NCBI GenBank assembly: GCA_020249465.1
Contig: JADCFP010000119.1
Coordinates: 1-53,004, forward strand
From: Roseomonas sp.
GTDB lineage: Bacteria > Pseudomonadota > Alphaproteobacteria > Acetobacterales > Acetobacteraceae
Length of the DNA: 53,004 nt
Direction of reading: 5' to 3'
Positions 32,125 through 43,712 of this stretch are shown here, in pieces. A program made the position numbers and the translations under genes. The notes beneath the pieces were generated by a model. It saw only the letters and a program-made list of their open reading frames with translations, ran no database searches and was not told the origin of the DNA. Numbering within the stretch: position 1 is the first letter of the stretch; every line of letters begins with the position of its first letter.

Positions 32125-33423
32125 TCACACGCGATCCTTCAGCCAATGAATCAAACGGCGAAACGCGCCACCAGCCTTCACTGGGCCAGGCGCGATATCC
32201 AAAACGGGGCGACCTTCGCCGGCGCCCCACATCAAAAGCCCGACCGCACCGGCAAAGGCGGGGCCAGAGGCCGCTTCGGCAAGGCCACGCAAGGCTTGCG
32301 GGCGGCCAAGGCGTACCTGACGGTCCAGGATACGCGCGGCCATTTCGCGTACGCCGACAAGCTGCGACGCACCGCCGGTTAGTACCACGCGCGCACCACC
32401 TTCTTTGCCAAGCCCGCTCTGATCTAGCTTGTCCTTGAGCAATTCGAAGGTTTCTTCAAGCCTTGGCTTGATGATGCCAACCACCATGGCGCGTGGAATG
32501 CGCGCGATGTGATGTTCATCTTCGCCCAATAACGGCACGGGCAGATATTCGCGTTCATCATCCGCACCGCCATGCACCGCGCCATGCAACGTCTTCATCC
32601 GTTCCGCATGCGCAACTGGCGTGGACAGGATGGTCGCGAGATCATTCGTCACTTGCCCACCACCCACCGGGATTTGCGCGGTATGCACCAGATGCCCTTC
32701 GCTGAAGACGGCAAGGCTTGTGGTGCCGCCGCCCATATCAATCACCGTGGCGCCAAGCTGCTTTTCATCTTCCACCAACGTCGCAAGCCCGGCGGCCAGC
32801 GGGGCGGAGACAAGTTCCTCAACTTCCAGATCACACCGCATCAGGCAGGCACCAAGATTGCGGAGCGATGCTTCAGCGGCCGAGACCATATGCAGTCGCG
32901 CGCCTAGCACATCACAGATCATGCCGCGCGGATCATCAGCGCCCGGCGTGGCATCTACCGTGAAACCAAGCGGAATTGCATGGACGGTTTCGCGGCCGTC
33001 TTCGGCAGTGCGCCGGCGCCCATCATGCAAAATGGCGCGCAGATCGGCTTCGGTTACAGCGCGGCCACCAATATCCCATTGCAGATGCAATTGCCGACTA
33101 TCGGGTTGGCCGCAGGAAAGATTGACGATGGCGCCGGAAAGCCGCGTATCGGCCATTTCCTCGGCTTGACCAACCGCAGCACGAATCGCGCGTTCGGCTT
33201 CTTCCAGATCCACAATGGACCCGCCCTTCACGCCGCGACCACGCTGCCAGCCAAAGCCCAGCACACGCGGGTTGCCATCACTTTCAATGCGCGCAATCAG
33301 GCAGACCACTTTCGTGGACCCGATATCCAACACACCAAAAACGCCACTGCGCGCCTGACGGCGACGACGCGGCGGCGCGGCAGCAGGTTCGAAAGCGCCA
33401 GGCAGGCGGGTGAGCTGATTCAT
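32125..33423 (-). CDS. ftsA: Cell division protein FtsA
   Basis: Actin-like protein that tethers FtsZ to the membrane. The 432-residue protein has a basic N-terminal extension (PRRRRQARSG) before the phosphate-1 motif GVLDIGSTKVVCLIA (about 29-43), the phosphate-2 motif VIDMGGGTTSLAVF (about 230-243) and the adenosine motif VVLTGGASQLVGV. The C-terminal amphipathic helix AFRRLIHWLKDRV is the membrane-targeting sequence. Its ATG overlaps the ftsQ stop (ATGA). Confidence 0.97.
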   Translation of the reverse strand: MNQLTRLPGAFEPAAAPPRRRRQARSGVFGVLDIGSTKVVCLIARIESDGNPRVLGFGWQRGRGVKGGSIVDLEEAERAIRAAVGQAEEMADTRLSGAIVNLSCGQPDSRQLHLQWDIGGRAVTEADLRAILHDGRRRTAEDGRETVHAIPLGFTVDATPGADDPRGMICDVLGARLHMVSAAEASLRNLGACLMRCDLEVEELVSAPLAAGLATLVEDEKQLGATVIDMGGGTTSLAVFSEGHLVHTAQIPVGGGQVTNDLATILSTPVAHAERMKTLHGAVHGGADDEREYLPVPLLGEDEHHIARIPRAMVVGIIKPRLEETFELLKDKLDQSGLGKEGGARVVLTGGASQLVGVREMAARILDRQVRLGRPQALRGLAEAASGPAFAGAVGLLMWGAGEGRPVLDIAPGPVKAGGAFRRLIHWLKDRV

Positions 33424-34298
33424 CCGCGTTCCCTTCGCGCAACTGGGCGTACTGGCTGATTCTCGGGCGTTTCACGATTGGTGCGTACCACCAGCCGATC
33501 CGGCAGCCGGAGATCAATCGCGGCCAGAGGACGATCCAAAAGCTTCGCTTCCTGCTGCAATTCAGCAAGACGCTTGATGGCAGCGCCTTCAGCGGCTTCA
33601 GGCAGCAGCACATCAGTGCCGCTATGCAAGCGGAGATTCCAGCGCCTTTCGCCGATGCGCACCATGGCCTGCACGCGTTCCGCCACGGCCGCTTCCGCTG
33701 CCAGCAGATCATAAAGCTGCGCGGCGGCACGATCCGCACCGGGGCCAACAATCAGTGGCAGCGGGCCAAATTGATCAAGCCCATCAGTCGCCACCGTCTT
33801 GCCTTCACGATCCACAATCACGAAGCGACCCTGATTCTGCCAAATGGCGAAGGGACGACGTTCTTCCAGGCGCAGCACAATCGTGCCGGGCAAATGGCGT
33901 TCCACATGCGCGCGCGCTACCCAGGGTATCGATTCCAGTCTTTGCCTTGCAGCCTCAGGCGAGAATTCCAGCATCGAATCGCCACGCGAGACGCCGAGCG
34001 CTTCACGGATCAATGGTAGCGGCGTGTTCTGCCGTCCATCCACGATCACCGCCTGCACGGTCATGCTGCGATCCGGCCCGATCATGGTGACCTGATCGAG
34101 CATGCGCCGTGCCTGACCTGCCGGGTCTACCATCGCAATGCCATAGGCAATGGCGCCAAAGCCACACAGGATCAGCACGCCATAAAGCGCAGGTCGCGCA
34201 AAACGACGCGACCGACGGAGCGCGATACGAAGCGCCGAAGGCCGGCCCTGTTCCTTCTGCTTCCGTGTTGAGGTGGTGACCAAGCGTTCACGCGCCAT
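33420..34298 (-). CDS. ftsQ: Cell division protein FtsQ
   Basis: Bitopic divisome protein bridging early and late division factors. The 292-residue protein has a basic cytoplasmic N-terminus, one membrane helix (about 36-53, [21 protein letters not shown]) shown here only in part by [18 protein letters not shown], then a POTRA domain (about 75-145, [18 protein letters not shown]) and the FtsQ/DivIB domain with [20 protein letters not shown]. The C-terminus is Arg-rich. It overlaps ddl upstream by 11 bases and ftsA downstream by four. Confidence 0.93.
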   Translation of the reverse strand: MARERLVTTSTRKQKEQGRPSALRIALRRSRRFARPALYGVLILCGFGAIAYGIAMVDPAGQARRMLDQVTMIGPDRSMTVQAVIVDGRQNTPLPLIREALGVSRGDSMLEFSPEAARQRLESIPWVARAHVERHLPGTIVLRLEERRPFAIWQNQGRFVIVDREGKTVATDGLDQFGPLPLIVGPGADRAAAQLYDLLAAEAAVAERVQAMVRIGERRWNLRLHSGTDVLLPEAAEGAAIKRLAELQQEAKLLDRPLAAIDLRLPDRLVVRTNRETPENQPVRPVARRERG

Positions 34299-35214
34299 GG
34301 CGGGCTTGCTCCACCATCCAGGCGCAAAGCGCAGGAAAGGACATGCCGCAATGCGCTGCCTGTTCCGGCAGGAGCGACGTGGGCGTCAGGCCGGGTTGCG
34401 TATTGACTTCAAGCAGAATCAGCCGGCCAGGCTCACCTTGCGTGTCATCGTAACGAAGGTCTGTGCGCGATGCGCCGCGGCAGCCAAGCGCGTGATGTGC
34501 TCGCAGCGCGATATCCATCGCCTGCGCATAAGCCCCAGGCGCCATGCGCGCGGGCAGGATATGGCGCGAACCGCCGGCGGCGTATTTGCTTTCATAATCG
34601 TAGAACTGTCCGGCATCGGCCAGGATGTCGGTCACTGCCAGCGCACGATCGCCCATGACGCCCACGGTCAATTCGCGGCCCGGGACGAAGCTTTCCACCA
34701 TGATGGCATCGCCATGCGTCCAACCCCGCGCGATAGCGGCACGGCGATTGTCACCTTCCTGCAAAATGGTGACGCCAACCGAAGACCCTTCATTGACAGG
34801 CTTCACGACAAAGGGGCGCGGCAGCGGGTCCGCCGCTGCCAATTCCGCGCGCGTCACCACGCGATCTTCCGCAACCGGTAGGCCAGCCGCGCGAAACACG
34901 GCTTTCGCAGCTGCCTTATCCATCGCAAGGGCCGAGGCACGCAGACCCGAATGCGTATAAGGCAAACCAAGCCAATCCAGCATGCCCTGGATGCAACCAT
35001 CCTCACCAAAGCGCCCATGCAGCGCATTGAAGACAACATCGGGGCGCGGATCGCTCAGCGCTTGGATCACTGCGGCCAGATCATCGCCAACGTCAATCGG
35101 CGTCACAGCAAAATCGGCTTGCTGCAAAGCGGCAATCACCTGTCGCCCGGAAGAAAGCGAGACCTCACGCTCCGCAGAACGCCCTCCATAGAGAACAGCC
35201 ACGCGCTTCTTCAT
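34288..35214 (-). CDS. ddl: D-alanine-D-alanine ligase
   Basis: Makes D-Ala-D-Ala for the peptidoglycan stem peptide. The 308-residue ATP-grasp enzyme starts [20 protein letters not shown]. It shows the [22 protein letters not shown] motif in two parts ([20 protein letters not shown]), [15 protein letters not shown] in the ATP loop and [16 protein letters not shown] at the Mg site. ATG 35214 has GGAAGG 8 bases upstream and overlaps the murB stop (ATGA), so I prefer it over the longer frame. Confidence 0.97.
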   Translation of the reverse strand: MKKRVAVLYGGRSAEREVSLSSGRQVIAALQQADFAVTPIDVGDDLAAVIQALSDPRPDVVFNALHGRFGEDGCIQGMLDWLGLPYTHSGLRASALAMDKAAAKAVFRAAGLPVAEDRVVTRAELAAADPLPRPFVVKPVNEGSSVGVTILQEGDNRRAAIARGWTHGDAIMVESFVPGRELTVGVMGDRALAVTDILADAGQFYDYESKYAAGGSRHILPARMAPGAYAQAMDIALRAHHALGCRGASRTDLRYDDTQGEPGRLILLEVNTQPGLTPTSLLPEQAAHCGMSFPALCAWMVEQARHGA

Positions 35215-36122
35215 GGCAGCGTCCTTCCAATGCGGCGGATTTCCCATTCCAACGCAATGCCGGAATGCGCCAGCACGCGCGCGCGTACTTCCTCACCCAG
35301 CGCTTCAATATCGGCGGCGGTAGCACCACCAAGATTAAGCAGGAAATTGCAGTGTTTTTCGCTGACCTGTGCCGCCCCGCGCATCAGGCCACGGCAGCCG
35401 GCGGCATCAATCAATTCCCAGGCCTTGCGCTCACCAGGGGGGTTCTTGAAAGTGGAACCGCCGGTGCGCGCGCGTACAGGCTGGGTTGCTTCCCGCGCGG
35501 CACGGATTTCATTAAGCCGCGCGGCGATCGCTGCCTTGTCACCCGGCACGGCGCGCAGCCTTGCGCGCACCACCACGCCGCATGTTGGCAATTGCGCGTG
35601 ACGGTAGGCGAAATGCAGCGCCTCGGCATTCAGGCGCAGCAGACCTTCAGGTGTCGCGATTTCCGCCCAATCCAGAACATCCTTGATCTCAACGCCATAA
35701 GCGCCAGCATTCATCGCAACCGCGCCGCCGATACTGCCGGGAATACCTACCAGAAACTCAAGGCCACCAAGCCCTGCAGCGGCAGCGGTTTCCGCCACGG
35801 TCACATCAAGCGCAGCGGCGCCGGCAATGATGCCATCAGCTTCCACCACCATATCACCGAAACCGCGCGCAAGCCGCAGCACCACGCCTGCAATGCCACC
35901 ATCACGAATAATCAGGTTGGAAGCGGCACCCAGCACCGTCAGCGGCATATCCGCCGGCATGTCGCGCAGCAGCAACAACAGATCATCCAGATCGGCGGGC
36001 CGCACCAGCACATCCGCCGGCCCACCCACGCGAAACCATGTCGCGGGGCCAAGCGGCGCATCGCGTTCCACGCGACCACGCAACGGGGGCAGCACGGCAT
36101 GGCTGACAGGTTGGGGCATCAT
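35211..36122 (-). CDS. murB: UDP-N-acetylenolpyruvoylglucosamine reductase
   Basis: FAD/NADPH enzyme that reduces the enolpyruvyl group to UDP-MurNAc. The 303-residue protein shows [16 protein letters not shown], the FAD-binding [14 protein letters not shown] and [18 protein letters not shown], and the type II (no Tyr-loop) ending. The catalytic Ser is in [10 protein letters not shown]. Start ATG 36122 overlaps the murC stop (ATGA); ATG 36119 is one codon later. The frame is open upstream in murC but without family similarity. Confidence 0.96.
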   Translation of the reverse strand: MMPQPVSHAVLPPLRGRVERDAPLGPATWFRVGGPADVLVRPADLDDLLLLLRDMPADMPLTVLGAASNLIIRDGGIAGVVLRLARGFGDMVVEADGIIAGAAALDVTVAETAAAAGLGGLEFLVGIPGSIGGAVAMNAGAYGVEIKDVLDWAEIATPEGLLRLNAEALHFAYRHAQLPTCGVVVRARLRAVPGDKAAIAARLNEIRAAREATQPVRARTGGSTFKNPPGERKAWELIDAAGCRGLMRGAAQVSEKHCNFLLNLGGATAADIEALGEEVRARVLAHSGIALEWEIRRIGRTLP

Positions 36123-37561
36123 TTCATCGCCCCCGCCAAGCGCCCGCGCGCGCGCGCCTGTAAATCCGTCAATTGCGCGGGCAAAGCATGCGCCCAATTG
36201 GTGATGCTGCCCGCACCGAGGCAGACAACATAATCGCCGGGCCGCGCAATGGCGTGGATCATCTCGGCCAGGCTGTCCGGGCCGGGCAGCGGCACCACGG
36301 AACGATGCCCGCGCGCGCGAAGCCCCTCCACCAGCGCATCCTTGTCCACGCCTTCCATCGGCGCCTCGCCAGCGGCATAGACATCGGCAACAATCACCGT
36401 GCCTGCATCATTCATGCAGGCGCAGAATTCCTCGAACAGGGATGCAAGCCGCGTGTAGCGATGCGGCTGCACCACCGCAATCACATCACGCGCGCCAGCC
36501 TGCCGCGCAGCCTTTAGCACGGCAGCGATTTCCACCGGGTGGTGGCCGTAATCATCAATCACCGTGACGCCGCCCGCTTCACCCGTGCGCGTAAAGCGCC
36601 GCTTCACACCCTTGAAGCCTGCAAGCGCGGTGCGGATTGTTGCCTCATCCACGCCCATCTCAGCGGCGATGGCAACGGCGGCCAGCGCATTCTGCACATT
36701 ATGCTGACCAAGCATGGGCAGGCGGAAGGGCTTCATATTGCGCACGCGCCCACTCAGCCGATCTGTCACGGTCACTTCAAAAGTGGCACCCATGCGGTCC
36801 GTGATCACGCGATCTGCGCGCACATCGGCTTGTGGCGAAAAGCCGTAAGTGACTATACGCCGATCCGAAAGGCGCGGGATCATCGCCTGTACTTCAGGGT
36901 GATCAATGCAGAGCACCGCGAAACCGTAGAAGGGGATATTGCCGACGAATTGGGCATAGCCTTCCTTCATCGCTTCTTCCGTACCCCAATGGTCCAGATG
37001 CTCCGGGTCCATATTCGTGACCACAGCAACAACGGCGGGCAGTTTCAGGAAGGATCCATCACTTTCATCGGCTTCCACCACCATCCATTCGCCGCTGCCC
37101 ATGCGCGTATTGGTGCCATATGCATTGATGATGCCGCCATTGATCACCGTGGGATCAAGCCGCGCCGCTTCCAACACGGCAGCAACCAGGCTTGTCGTGG
37201 TCGTCTTGCCATGCGTGCCACCAATGGCGATGGACCATTTGAGGCGCATGAGCTCGGCCAACATTTCCGCGCGGCGCACAATGGGGATCAAGCGCTGCCG
37301 CGCTGCCGCCACTTCCGGATTGTCGCGCTTCACGGCGGTGGACACCACCAGCACTTGCGCATTGCCCAAATTGGCGGCGTCATGCCCGATCATCACTGGA
37401 ATGCCCGCAGCGCGCAGCCGTGCGACATTGGCGCCTTCCGCAACATCGCTGCCCTGCACCTGATAGCCGAGTGTATGCAGCACCTCGGCAATGCCAGACA
37501 TGCCAATGCCACCAATACCAACAAAGTGAATGGCGCCAATGGTGATGGGAAGCGCGCGCAT
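36119..37561 (-). CDS. murC: UDP-N-acetylmuramate-L-alanine ligase
   Basis: Adds L-Ala to UDP-MurNAc using ATP. The 480-residue Mur ligase begins [23 protein letters not shown] with the dinucleotide-like loop. It has the ATP-binding [17 protein letters not shown] (about 112-128), [10 protein letters not shown] (Mg site) and [18 protein letters not shown] (about 323-340), all MurC-specific. Its ATG shares one base with the murG stop (TGATG). Alternating start-stop overlaps continue into murB. Confidence 0.97.
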   Translation of the reverse strand: MRALPITIGAIHFVGIGGIGMSGIAEVLHTLGYQVQGSDVAEGANVARLRAAGIPVMIGHDAANLGNAQVLVVSTAVKRDNPEVAAARQRLIPIVRRAEMLAELMRLKWSIAIGGTHGKTTTTSLVAAVLEAARLDPTVINGGIINAYGTNTRMGSGEWMVVEADESDGSFLKLPAVVAVVTNMDPEHLDHWGTEEAMKEGYAQFVGNIPFYGFAVLCIDHPEVQAMIPRLSDRRIVTYGFSPQADVRADRVITDRMGATFEVTVTDRLSGRVRNMKPFRLPMLGQHNVQNALAAVAIAAEMGVDEATIRTALAGFKGVKRRFTRTGEAGGVTVIDDYGHHPVEIAAVLKAARQAGARDVIAVVQPHRYTRLASLFEEFCACMNDAGTVIVADVYAAGEAPMEGVDKDALVEGLRARGHRSVVPLPGPDSLAEMIHAIARPGDYVVCLGAGSITNWAHALPAQLTDLQARARGRLAGAMK

Positions 37562-38682
37562 CAGGAAACCCTCACCAGATCGCGCCGTGCCAACGCCATG
37601 ACACGATCCGCAAGTTCCCGCGCCGCATGGGGTCGGGCTAAGGCAGCAGCGGCGGCAGCAGCAGACGCCATGCGCGCGGGGAAATTCAGGAAGGATGCCA
37701 GCGCATCCGTCAGCGCTTGCGGTGTGAAGGCCGCTTGCGCGAAGACCTTCGCCGCATCGGCGGCCGCCAAGGCACGCGCATTCGCGGTCTGATGATCATC
37801 AATCGCGGATGGCAGTGGCACCAAAATGGAAGGCCGGCCGGCACAGGCAATTTCAGCCACGGTTGAAGCGCCCGCGCGACCAATCACCAGATGCGCGGTA
37901 GCGAGCCGTCCCGCCACATCGGGAAAGAACGGCGCCAAATCCGCAGGCACGCCAGCCGCTTCATAGGCACTGCGCGTGCGCGCCAAATCCTCAGCACGGC
38001 ATTGCTGCGTTACCAAAAGCCGCGCGCGCAAGGCTTCCGGCAAGGCGCTGATCGCCGCCGGCACAACATCGGCAAAAATCCGCGCACCGAGCGATCCACC
38101 CAGCACCAGTACACGCAACGCCGCACCTTCTGCCGGCAGAGGATAGGGCTGCCCCGCCAAGGCTGCGAGTGCAGGCCGCACAGGATTGCCCACAACCGCG
38201 CTTGTGGTGCCTTCCGGCACCATCGCGGTATCGGCATAGGAAAGCGCCAGCAAATCAGCGCCACGCGCCATCAACTGATTGGCACGGCCCAGCACGGCAT
38301 TCTGTTCATGCAGGATGAGCGCAGGACGACGCGACGCGCGCATTAACCGCGCCGCAGCCAAGGGCGGGAAGGAAGGATAGCCACCGAAACCGACAATCGC
38401 ACTCGGCGACAAATCACGGATATGACGGCGCGCCTGAAGCGTACCCATGAACAGCGCCGAAGCACCACGCAGCGCCTGCCGCAACCCGCGCCCGGAAAGG
38501 CCAGACCCTTGCAGCACAAAGCGTTCGGCATTCGCAAACACCGGGCTGTCATAAGCCGCCGATCGCGCATCGGTCATCAACGCCACACGTTCACCACGGC
38601 GCAGCAATTCTGCCGCCAAAGCCTCGGCGGGGAAAAGATGCCCGCCCGTGCCGCCTGCGGCGATGATGATGGGCTGCACCAT
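37561..38682 (-). CDS. murG: Lipid II synthase (GlcNAc transferase)
   Basis: Transfers GlcNAc to lipid I at the inner face of the membrane. The 373-residue GT28 enzyme has the N-terminal [14 protein letters not shown] loop (about 10-23), [24 protein letters not shown] and the donor-binding [26 protein letters not shown] just upstream favours ATG 38682; a GTG at 38694 overlapping the ftsW stop (GTGA) is an alternative that adds four residues. Confidence 0.96.
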   Translation of the reverse strand: MVQPIIIAAGGTGGHLFPAEALAAELLRRGERVALMTDARSAAYDSPVFANAERFVLQGSGLSGRGLRQALRGASALFMGTLQARRHIRDLSPSAIVGFGGYPSFPPLAAARLMRASRRPALILHEQNAVLGRANQLMARGADLLALSYADTAMVPEGTTSAVVGNPVRPALAALAGQPYPLPAEGAALRVLVLGGSLGARIFADVVPAAISALPEALRARLLVTQQCRAEDLARTRSAYEAAGVPADLAPFFPDVAGRLATAHLVIGRAGASTVAEIACAGRPSILVPLPSAIDDHQTANARALAAADAAKVFAQAAFTPQALTDALASFLNFPARMASAAAAAAALARPHAARELADRVMALARRDLVRVS

Positions 38683-38690
38683 GGGGCCCC

Positions 38691-39860
38691 TCACCGCGCG
38701 CCACCCGCGGCCAGCGTACCGCTTGGCAAGCCAGTGCTGGCGGCGCGTTCACCAATGCGCTTGCGCGTGAGGGCTAACAACATGCCCATGCCAAGCGCGA
38801 TGGCGAGCACGGAAGACCCGCCATAGGAAACGAAAGGCAGCGTCATTCCCTTGGTCGGGATCAGATGCAGCGTGGACGCCATATTCACAAAAGCCTGGAG
38901 ACCGAATTGCGTCAGCAAGCCGGTTGCCGCGAGCACCACGAAGAAATCAGTTTCCGCCAGCAGCCGCATCAGACCGCGCAGCACGACAAAGGCGAAAAGT
39001 GCCAGGATGACCAGGCACACCACCATGCCGAATTCCTCACCGGCGACAGCAAAGACGAAATCAGCATGCGCATCGGGCAGCACATTCTTCACGCGCCCTT
39101 CACCCGGCCCGCGCCCCAAAAGCCCGCCATTGGCGAAGGCTTCCATGGCGACACTCACCTGATAGGAATCACCCGAATTCGGATCCAAGAAGCGATGCAC
39201 GCGGGATTGCACATGCGGAAACAACAGATAAGCGAGAACACCAACCCCGGCGCCCAGCACGGCAAGGCCACCGACAATGAAAAAATTCAAGCCAGCGACC
39301 ACGAATTGCGCAAATAGCACGGCGGTCATGACCAAGAGCATGCCGATATCGGGTTGGCTTTTCATGATCACGGCAATCACCGCAAACAGGCCAACCGCAA
39401 TGGTACGGCCCCAGAAGCGTGAGCCCGGCGCCATGCCTTCCGCAATCAACCACGCGGCCACCACAGCGAAGAAGGGCTTGAGGAATTCCGATGGCTGCAA
39501 GGAAAGCCCAGGGATCGGCAACCAGCGCCGCGCGCCCTTGATTTCAACGCCCACCACCAGAGTCGCCGCCGTCAGCACCAAAGCGCCGGCACAACCAAGC
39601 AAGGCAAAGCGCCGCACACCACGTGGCGAGAGCAGCGAAACCACCACCATGACCACTGCTGCCAAGCCGAGATAAAAAACCTGCTTCAGGAAAAACATGT
39701 GGCGCGATGATGCGCCAATGCGCTCGGCCACCGCGGGCGATGCCGCCAGCATCATCACATAGCCGAAAGCTATCAGCACCATGAGTGCGGAGAGCGTCCA
39801 GCGATCCACTGTCCACCACCAGCGCCCAAGAATGGAGTTATCAGCGCGGGAGAGCGCCAT
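38691..39860 (-). CDS. ftsW: Septal peptidoglycan glycosyltransferase FtsW
   Basis: SEDS-family lipid II polymerase that works with FtsI. The 389-residue protein has about ten membrane helices. Signature segments include GARRWLPIPGLSLQPSEFLK (about 110-129), the LLGRGPGEGRVKNVLPDAHADF loop seen in parts (GRGPGEGRVKNVLPDAHADF) and PTKGMTLPFVSYGGSSVLA near the C-terminus. This last motif marks FtsW/RodA/SpoVE; position in dcw makes it FtsW. Its ATG shares one base with the murD stop. Confidence 0.96.
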   Translation of the reverse strand: MALSRADNSILGRWWWTVDRWTLSALMVLIAFGYVMMLAASPAVAERIGASSRHMFFLKQVFYLGLAAVVMVVVSLLSPRGVRRFALLGCAGALVLTAATLVVGVEIKGARRWLPIPGLSLQPSEFLKPFFAVVAAWLIAEGMAPGSRFWGRTIAVGLFAVIAVIMKSQPDIGMLLVMTAVLFAQFVVAGLNFFIVGGLAVLGAGVGVLAYLLFPHVQSRVHRFLDPNSGDSYQVSVAMEAFANGGLLGRGPGEGRVKNVLPDAHADFVFAVAGEEFGMVVCLVILALFAFVVLRGLMRLLAETDFFVVLAATGLLTQFGLQAFVNMASTLHLIPTKGMTLPFVSYGGSSVLAIALGMGMLLALTRKRIGERAASTGLPSGTLAAGGAR

Positions 39861-41248
39861 CAGCTTGCTCTCCTCTGTTGCGCAACAAGCGCCTGCGCCA
39901 GTTCACGGAAGCGATCACCGCGCGCATCAAAACCCGAGAATTGATCGAAGGAAGCCGCCGCCGGCGAAAGCAGCACGACCGGCGCGGCGCCGGCAAAGGC
40001 CGCTTGTGCTGCCGCCAGCACTGCCGCTTCCAGGCTGCCGATGACCTCATGCGCCACACCGGCTTCGCGCAATGTCGCCGCCATGGCAGGTGCATCCCGC
40101 CCGATCAGGAAGGCTTTCGCAATGCGCGCAAAGAAGGGCGCCAGCGGCGCAATGCCGCCTTCCTTCGCGATCCCGCCCGCAATCCAAACAACGCTGTCAT
40201 AGGAAGCGAGTGCGCGCGCTGCGCTATCGGCATTCGTGGCCTTGCTGTCATTGACGAAGACAACGCCCTTGGCCTCGGCGACAATTTCCTGCCGATGCGG
40301 CAGGCCGGGGTAGCTGGCAATGCCGTGCGCGATATCCGCCCGGGCAACGCCAAGCGCCATGCTGGCCGCCGCCGCTGCCGCTGCGTTCTGCGCGTTATGC
40401 GCGCCGGGCAGCGCCGCCGCTTCGGCCAGATCGAGGATCGGCCCGCCATCATCGCGGAGTATGCACCCCTCGGCCCAAACCCCGCCCGCCTGGGGCGCGC
40501 TACCCGAAATTGGCACCAGCCGCGCCGCCAAACCGGCGCCCATTTGCGCCGTCAGCGCATCGTCCTGGCCCAGCACCGCGACATCGCCAGCCCCTTGGCG
40601 CGCGAAGATTCGTGCCTTCGCAGCGGCATAGCCGACCATGTTCCCATGGCGGTCCAGGTGGTCAGGGCTGAGGTTAAGCATGACAGCTACGTTGAAGCGC
40701 AGAGTTGCGATTCGCTCCAACATGTAAGACGACATTTCGAGGGTATAGACCCCTTCAGACCCCAAGATATTGAGATCGAGCGCCGCAGGGCCCAGATTCC
40801 CGCCCACCGCGCAGGCCATGCCCGCCCCCTGCAAAATGTGGTGGATCAGCGCCGTAGTGGTGGATTTGCCATTGGTGCCGGTCACACCCACGAAGCGCGC
40901 CTTGGAATGGCTGGCCAGCACCGCGCGGTAGAGAAACTCCACATCGCAAAGGATCGGCGCGCCCGCCGCCGCCGCTGCCTGCGCCGCCGGATGGGAAGCC
41001 GGCAGATGGTGTGGAATACCCGGGGAAAGCAGCAGCGCATCGGCGCGGAAGGGGCCGGCGGCCGGGTCTTGCAGCGTGAGGCCAGCCGCTTCCGCGGCCG
41101 CACGGGCTTCGGGCCGGTCGTCCCAAACCGTGACCTCGGCGCCCCAGGAAGCCAAGCGCCGCGCCGCCGGCAGCCCGGCGCGGCCGAGCCCGACCACGGC
41201 AATGCGCGCGCCGGGAAAGGGGGTGAAGGGGGGGCTTGGCGCTGTCAT
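39860..41248 (-). CDS. murD: UDP-N-acetylmuramoylalanine-D-glutamate ligase
   Basis: Adds D-Glu to the stem peptide. The 462-residue Mur ligase has an N-terminal Rossmann segment [19 protein letters not shown], the ATP loop [27 protein letters not shown] and [17 protein letters not shown], all MurD hallmarks. The open frame extends into mraY, but ATG 41248 overlaps the mraY stop (ATGA) and gives a normal N-terminus [13 protein letters not shown]. Confidence 0.97.
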   Translation of the reverse strand: MTAPSPPFTPFPGARIAVVGLGRAGLPAARRLASWGAEVTVWDDRPEARAAAEAAGLTLQDPAAGPFRADALLLSPGIPHHLPASHPAAQAAAAAGAPILCDVEFLYRAVLASHSKARFVGVTGTNGKSTTTALIHHILQGAGMACAVGGNLGPAALDLNILGSEGVYTLEMSSYMLERIATLRFNVAVMLNLSPDHLDRHGNMVGYAAAKARIFARQGAGDVAVLGQDDALTAQMGAGLAARLVPISGSAPQAGGVWAEGCILRDDGGPILDLAEAAALPGAHNAQNAAAAAAASMALGVARADIAHGIASYPGLPHRQEIVAEAKGVVFVNDSKATNADSAARALASYDSVVWIAGGIAKEGGIAPLAPFFARIAKAFLIGRDAPAMAATLREAGVAHEVIGSLEAAVLAAAQAAFAGAAPVVLLSPAAASFDQFSGFDARGDRFRELAQALVAQQRRAS

Positions 41249-42333
41249 CTGATTTTCAGCGTCGAAAGCCCGACAAGGGCCAGGATCATGGCAATGATCC
41301 AAAAGCGGATGACGATGGTGGGCTCGGCCCAACCTTTTTTCTCAAAATGGTGATGCAGCGGCGCCATTAGAAAAACGCGACGGCCAGTGCGCTTGAACCA
41401 GAACACCTGGATAATGACGGATACGGTTTCCACCACAAAAAGCCCGCCCACAATCGCGAGCACGATTTCGTGCTTGGTCGCCACCGCAAGCCCGCCCAAA
41501 GCACCACCGAGTGAAAGCGACCCCGTATCGCCCATGAACACTGCGGCAGGCGGCGCGTTAAACCACAGGAAGCCCAGCGCGGCCCCCACCAAGGCAGCGC
41601 AAAACACGGCAAGCTCACCCGTGCCGGGCACGTAATGCAGTTGCAAATAATCCGCGAAAACACGATTGCCGACCAGATAGGCGATTAGCGCAAAGACCGT
41701 CGCCGCGATCATCACCGGCACAATGGCAAGACCATCCAGCCCATCAGTCAGATTGACCGCGTTGGAAGCGCCCATCATCACCAGCGCCGCCAATAGCGGG
41801 AAGAAAATACCAAGCGGCAGCAGCAATTCCTTGAAGATCGGGAAGGCGAGCTTGTCAGAAAGCGCGCCCGGCATCAGCCAGGTAATCCAAAGTGCCGTGA
41901 CAAGACCAAGGCCCGCCTGCACCATAAGCTTCATGCGGCCCGAAACGCCCTTGGTATTGCGCTTGGTGACCTTCAGCCAATCATCGGCAAAGCCGAGCGC
42001 GCCATAGCCGCAGGTGATGAACAGCACGGCCCAGACAAAGCCATTGCGCAAATCCGCCCAAAGCAGCGTGGACCCCACCATACCCAGCAGGATCAGCACG
42101 CCGCCCATGGTTGGCGTGCCCTTTTTTTCGATGATGTGTCGCGCAGGGCCATCCTCGCGGATTGGCTGTCCGCCGCGCTGAAAGCCACGCAGCCAATTGA
42201 TGATGGCAGAACCGAAAACCAGGCTGATCAGCAGCGCGGTGAGGCAGGCAGCACCGGCACGAAAGGTATGGTAGCGAGCCAGATTGGCCAGCGCATATTC
42301 ATCAACAAAAGGCAGGAGAAGATTATAGATCAC
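41245..42333 (-). CDS. mraY: Phospho-MurNAc-pentapeptide translocase
   Basis: Makes lipid I from UDP-MurNAc-pentapeptide and undecaprenyl phosphate. The 362-residue protein has ten helices. It shows [11 protein letters not shown] (about 73-83), the GFADDWLKV catalytic aspartates (about 114-122), [14 protein letters not shown] and the loop [15 protein letters not shown] (HHH motif). It starts with GTG 42333, whose GTGA overlaps the murF stop; GGAGAG lies about 11 bases upstream. Confidence 0.97.
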   Translation of the reverse strand: MIYNLLLPFVDEYALANLARYHTFRAGAACLTALLISLVFGSAIINWLRGFQRGGQPIREDGPARHIIEKKGTPTMGGVLILLGMVGSTLLWADLRNGFVWAVLFITCGYGALGFADDWLKVTKRNTKGVSGRMKLMVQAGLGLVTALWITWLMPGALSDKLAFPIFKELLLPLGIFFPLLAALVMMGASNAVNLTDGLDGLAIVPVMIAATVFALIAYLVGNRVFADYLQLHYVPGTGELAVFCAALVGAALGFLWFNAPPAAVFMGDTGSLSLGGALGGLAVATKHEIVLAIVGGLFVVETVSVIIQVFWFKRTGRRVFLMAPLHHHFEKKGWAEPTIVIRFWIIAMILALVGLSTLKIR

Positions 42334-43712
42334 GAAACTTGCTCTCCTGCCGTCAAGGCCTTGATGATCACGCCCATGCGCGAGCCGAGTGAGCCCTTCA
42401 CCAGCACCGCATCACCGGGCTTGAGCGCGGCGCGCAATGCGGGGGCAAGGCTGGTTGAATCTAGAAAATGCCCGCCACGCTGCGTGGCCGGTAGGGCTTC
42501 AAACAAATGCGTTGAAAGCGGGCCGCAGCAGAAGACCAGATCGCACATCTTCTCAGCATCCTGGGCCAGGGCGGCGTGCTGCGCAGGGCCTTCCGCGCCC
42601 AGTTCCAGCATGTCGCCAAAGGCAAAGATGCGTCGCGTTGCGGGTTGCGCGGCCAATACGGCAAGCCCAGCGCGCACCGATGCGACCGAGGCATTGTAGC
42701 TATCATCAATCAGCAACGCTTCTCCACCCGCGACGGCGATGCGACGCAACGCGCCACGGCCGGCACCGGCGGTGAAATCAGCAAGGGCATGCGCAGCGGT
42801 ATCGGGTGCCGAGCCAAGCGCCTTGACCGCGGCCAGAACAGCGCAGGCATTCAGCGCGACATGGCGACCAGGCGTGCTAAGGCGGAGCGACAGCCGCTGC
42901 CCGGCCAGCATGATTTCCGCATCGCCGCCTACGGCTGACGGCTGATAGGACAGCAGCCGGGCATCGGCGCCTTCGGCTTCCCCATGCGTCATCACCTGAA
43001 GCCCGGCATCGCGGGCGCGGACGGTCAATTCTGACAGAAACGCACTATCGGCGGGCAGGATGGCGATGCCGCCGGGTGCGATGCCGGCGATGATGTCGCC
43101 CTTTTCTTCGGCAATGGCCGCCTGACTGCCCAGATTGCCAATATGCGCCGTACCGATTGAAGTGATGATGCCGACATGAGGCTGCGCAAGGCGCGACAAC
43201 GGTGCGATTTCGCCGCGATTATTCATACCCATTTCAATCACGGCAAAAGCTGCATCGCGCGGCAAGCGCGCGAGTGTCAGCGGCACGCCCCAATGATTAT
43301 TGTGGGACGCGGCGGAGGCATGGGTCGCACCAAAGGCACCCAGCGCCACACGCAGCATTTCCTTGGTGGTGGTTTTGCCGACACTGCCCGTGACGCCCAC
43401 AACACGCGCGATAGTACGCGCGCGCCCAGCCGCACCAAGCGCGGTGAGGCCCGCCAGGGTATCGGCAACATGGAGCAGCTTTGCCGTGTCCATTGCTCCT
43501 GGCGGCGTGTGATCCACCATCGCAATCACCGCACCGCGCGAAATTGCATCGGCGACAAATTCATGCCCATCGCGCTGATCGCGTAGCGCGATGAAGATAT
43601 CGCCCCGTGCAATGCTGCGGCTATCAATCGAAACGCCCGTCACGGCAAAATCCGCCGCAAGCGTGCCATTGGTGGCGGCGCGCAATTCCGCGCTGTTCCA
43701 AAGCGGCATCAT
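42330..43712 (-). CDS. murF: UDP-MurNAc-tripeptide-D-Ala-D-Ala ligase
   Basis: Adds D-Ala-D-Ala to the stem peptide. The 460-residue Mur ligase has [17 protein letters not shown] near the N-terminus, ATP loop [14 protein letters not shown], the [13 protein letters not shown] motif and the MurF-specific [19 protein letters not shown] 43712 overlaps the murE stop (ATGA); a second ATG follows at once. Product of Ddl is its substrate, and both genes lie in this cluster. Confidence 0.97.
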   Translation of the reverse strand: MMPLWNSAELRAATNGTLAADFAVTGVSIDSRSIARGDIFIALRDQRDGHEFVADAISRGAVIAMVDHTPPGAMDTAKLLHVADTLAGLTALGAAGRARTIARVVGVTGSVGKTTTKEMLRVALGAFGATHASAASHNNHWGVPLTLARLPRDAAFAVIEMGMNNRGEIAPLSRLAQPHVGIITSIGTAHIGNLGSQAAIAEEKGDIIAGIAPGGIAILPADSAFLSELTVRARDAGLQVMTHGEAEGADARLLSYQPSAVGGDAEIMLAGQRLSLRLSTPGRHVALNACAVLAAVKALGSAPDTAAHALADFTAGAGRGALRRIAVAGGEALLIDDSYNASVASVRAGLAVLAAQPATRRIFAFGDMLELGAEGPAQHAALAQDAEKMCDLVFCCGPLSTHLFEALPATQRGGHFLDSTSLAPALRAALKPGDAVLVKGSLGSRMGVIIKALTAGEQVS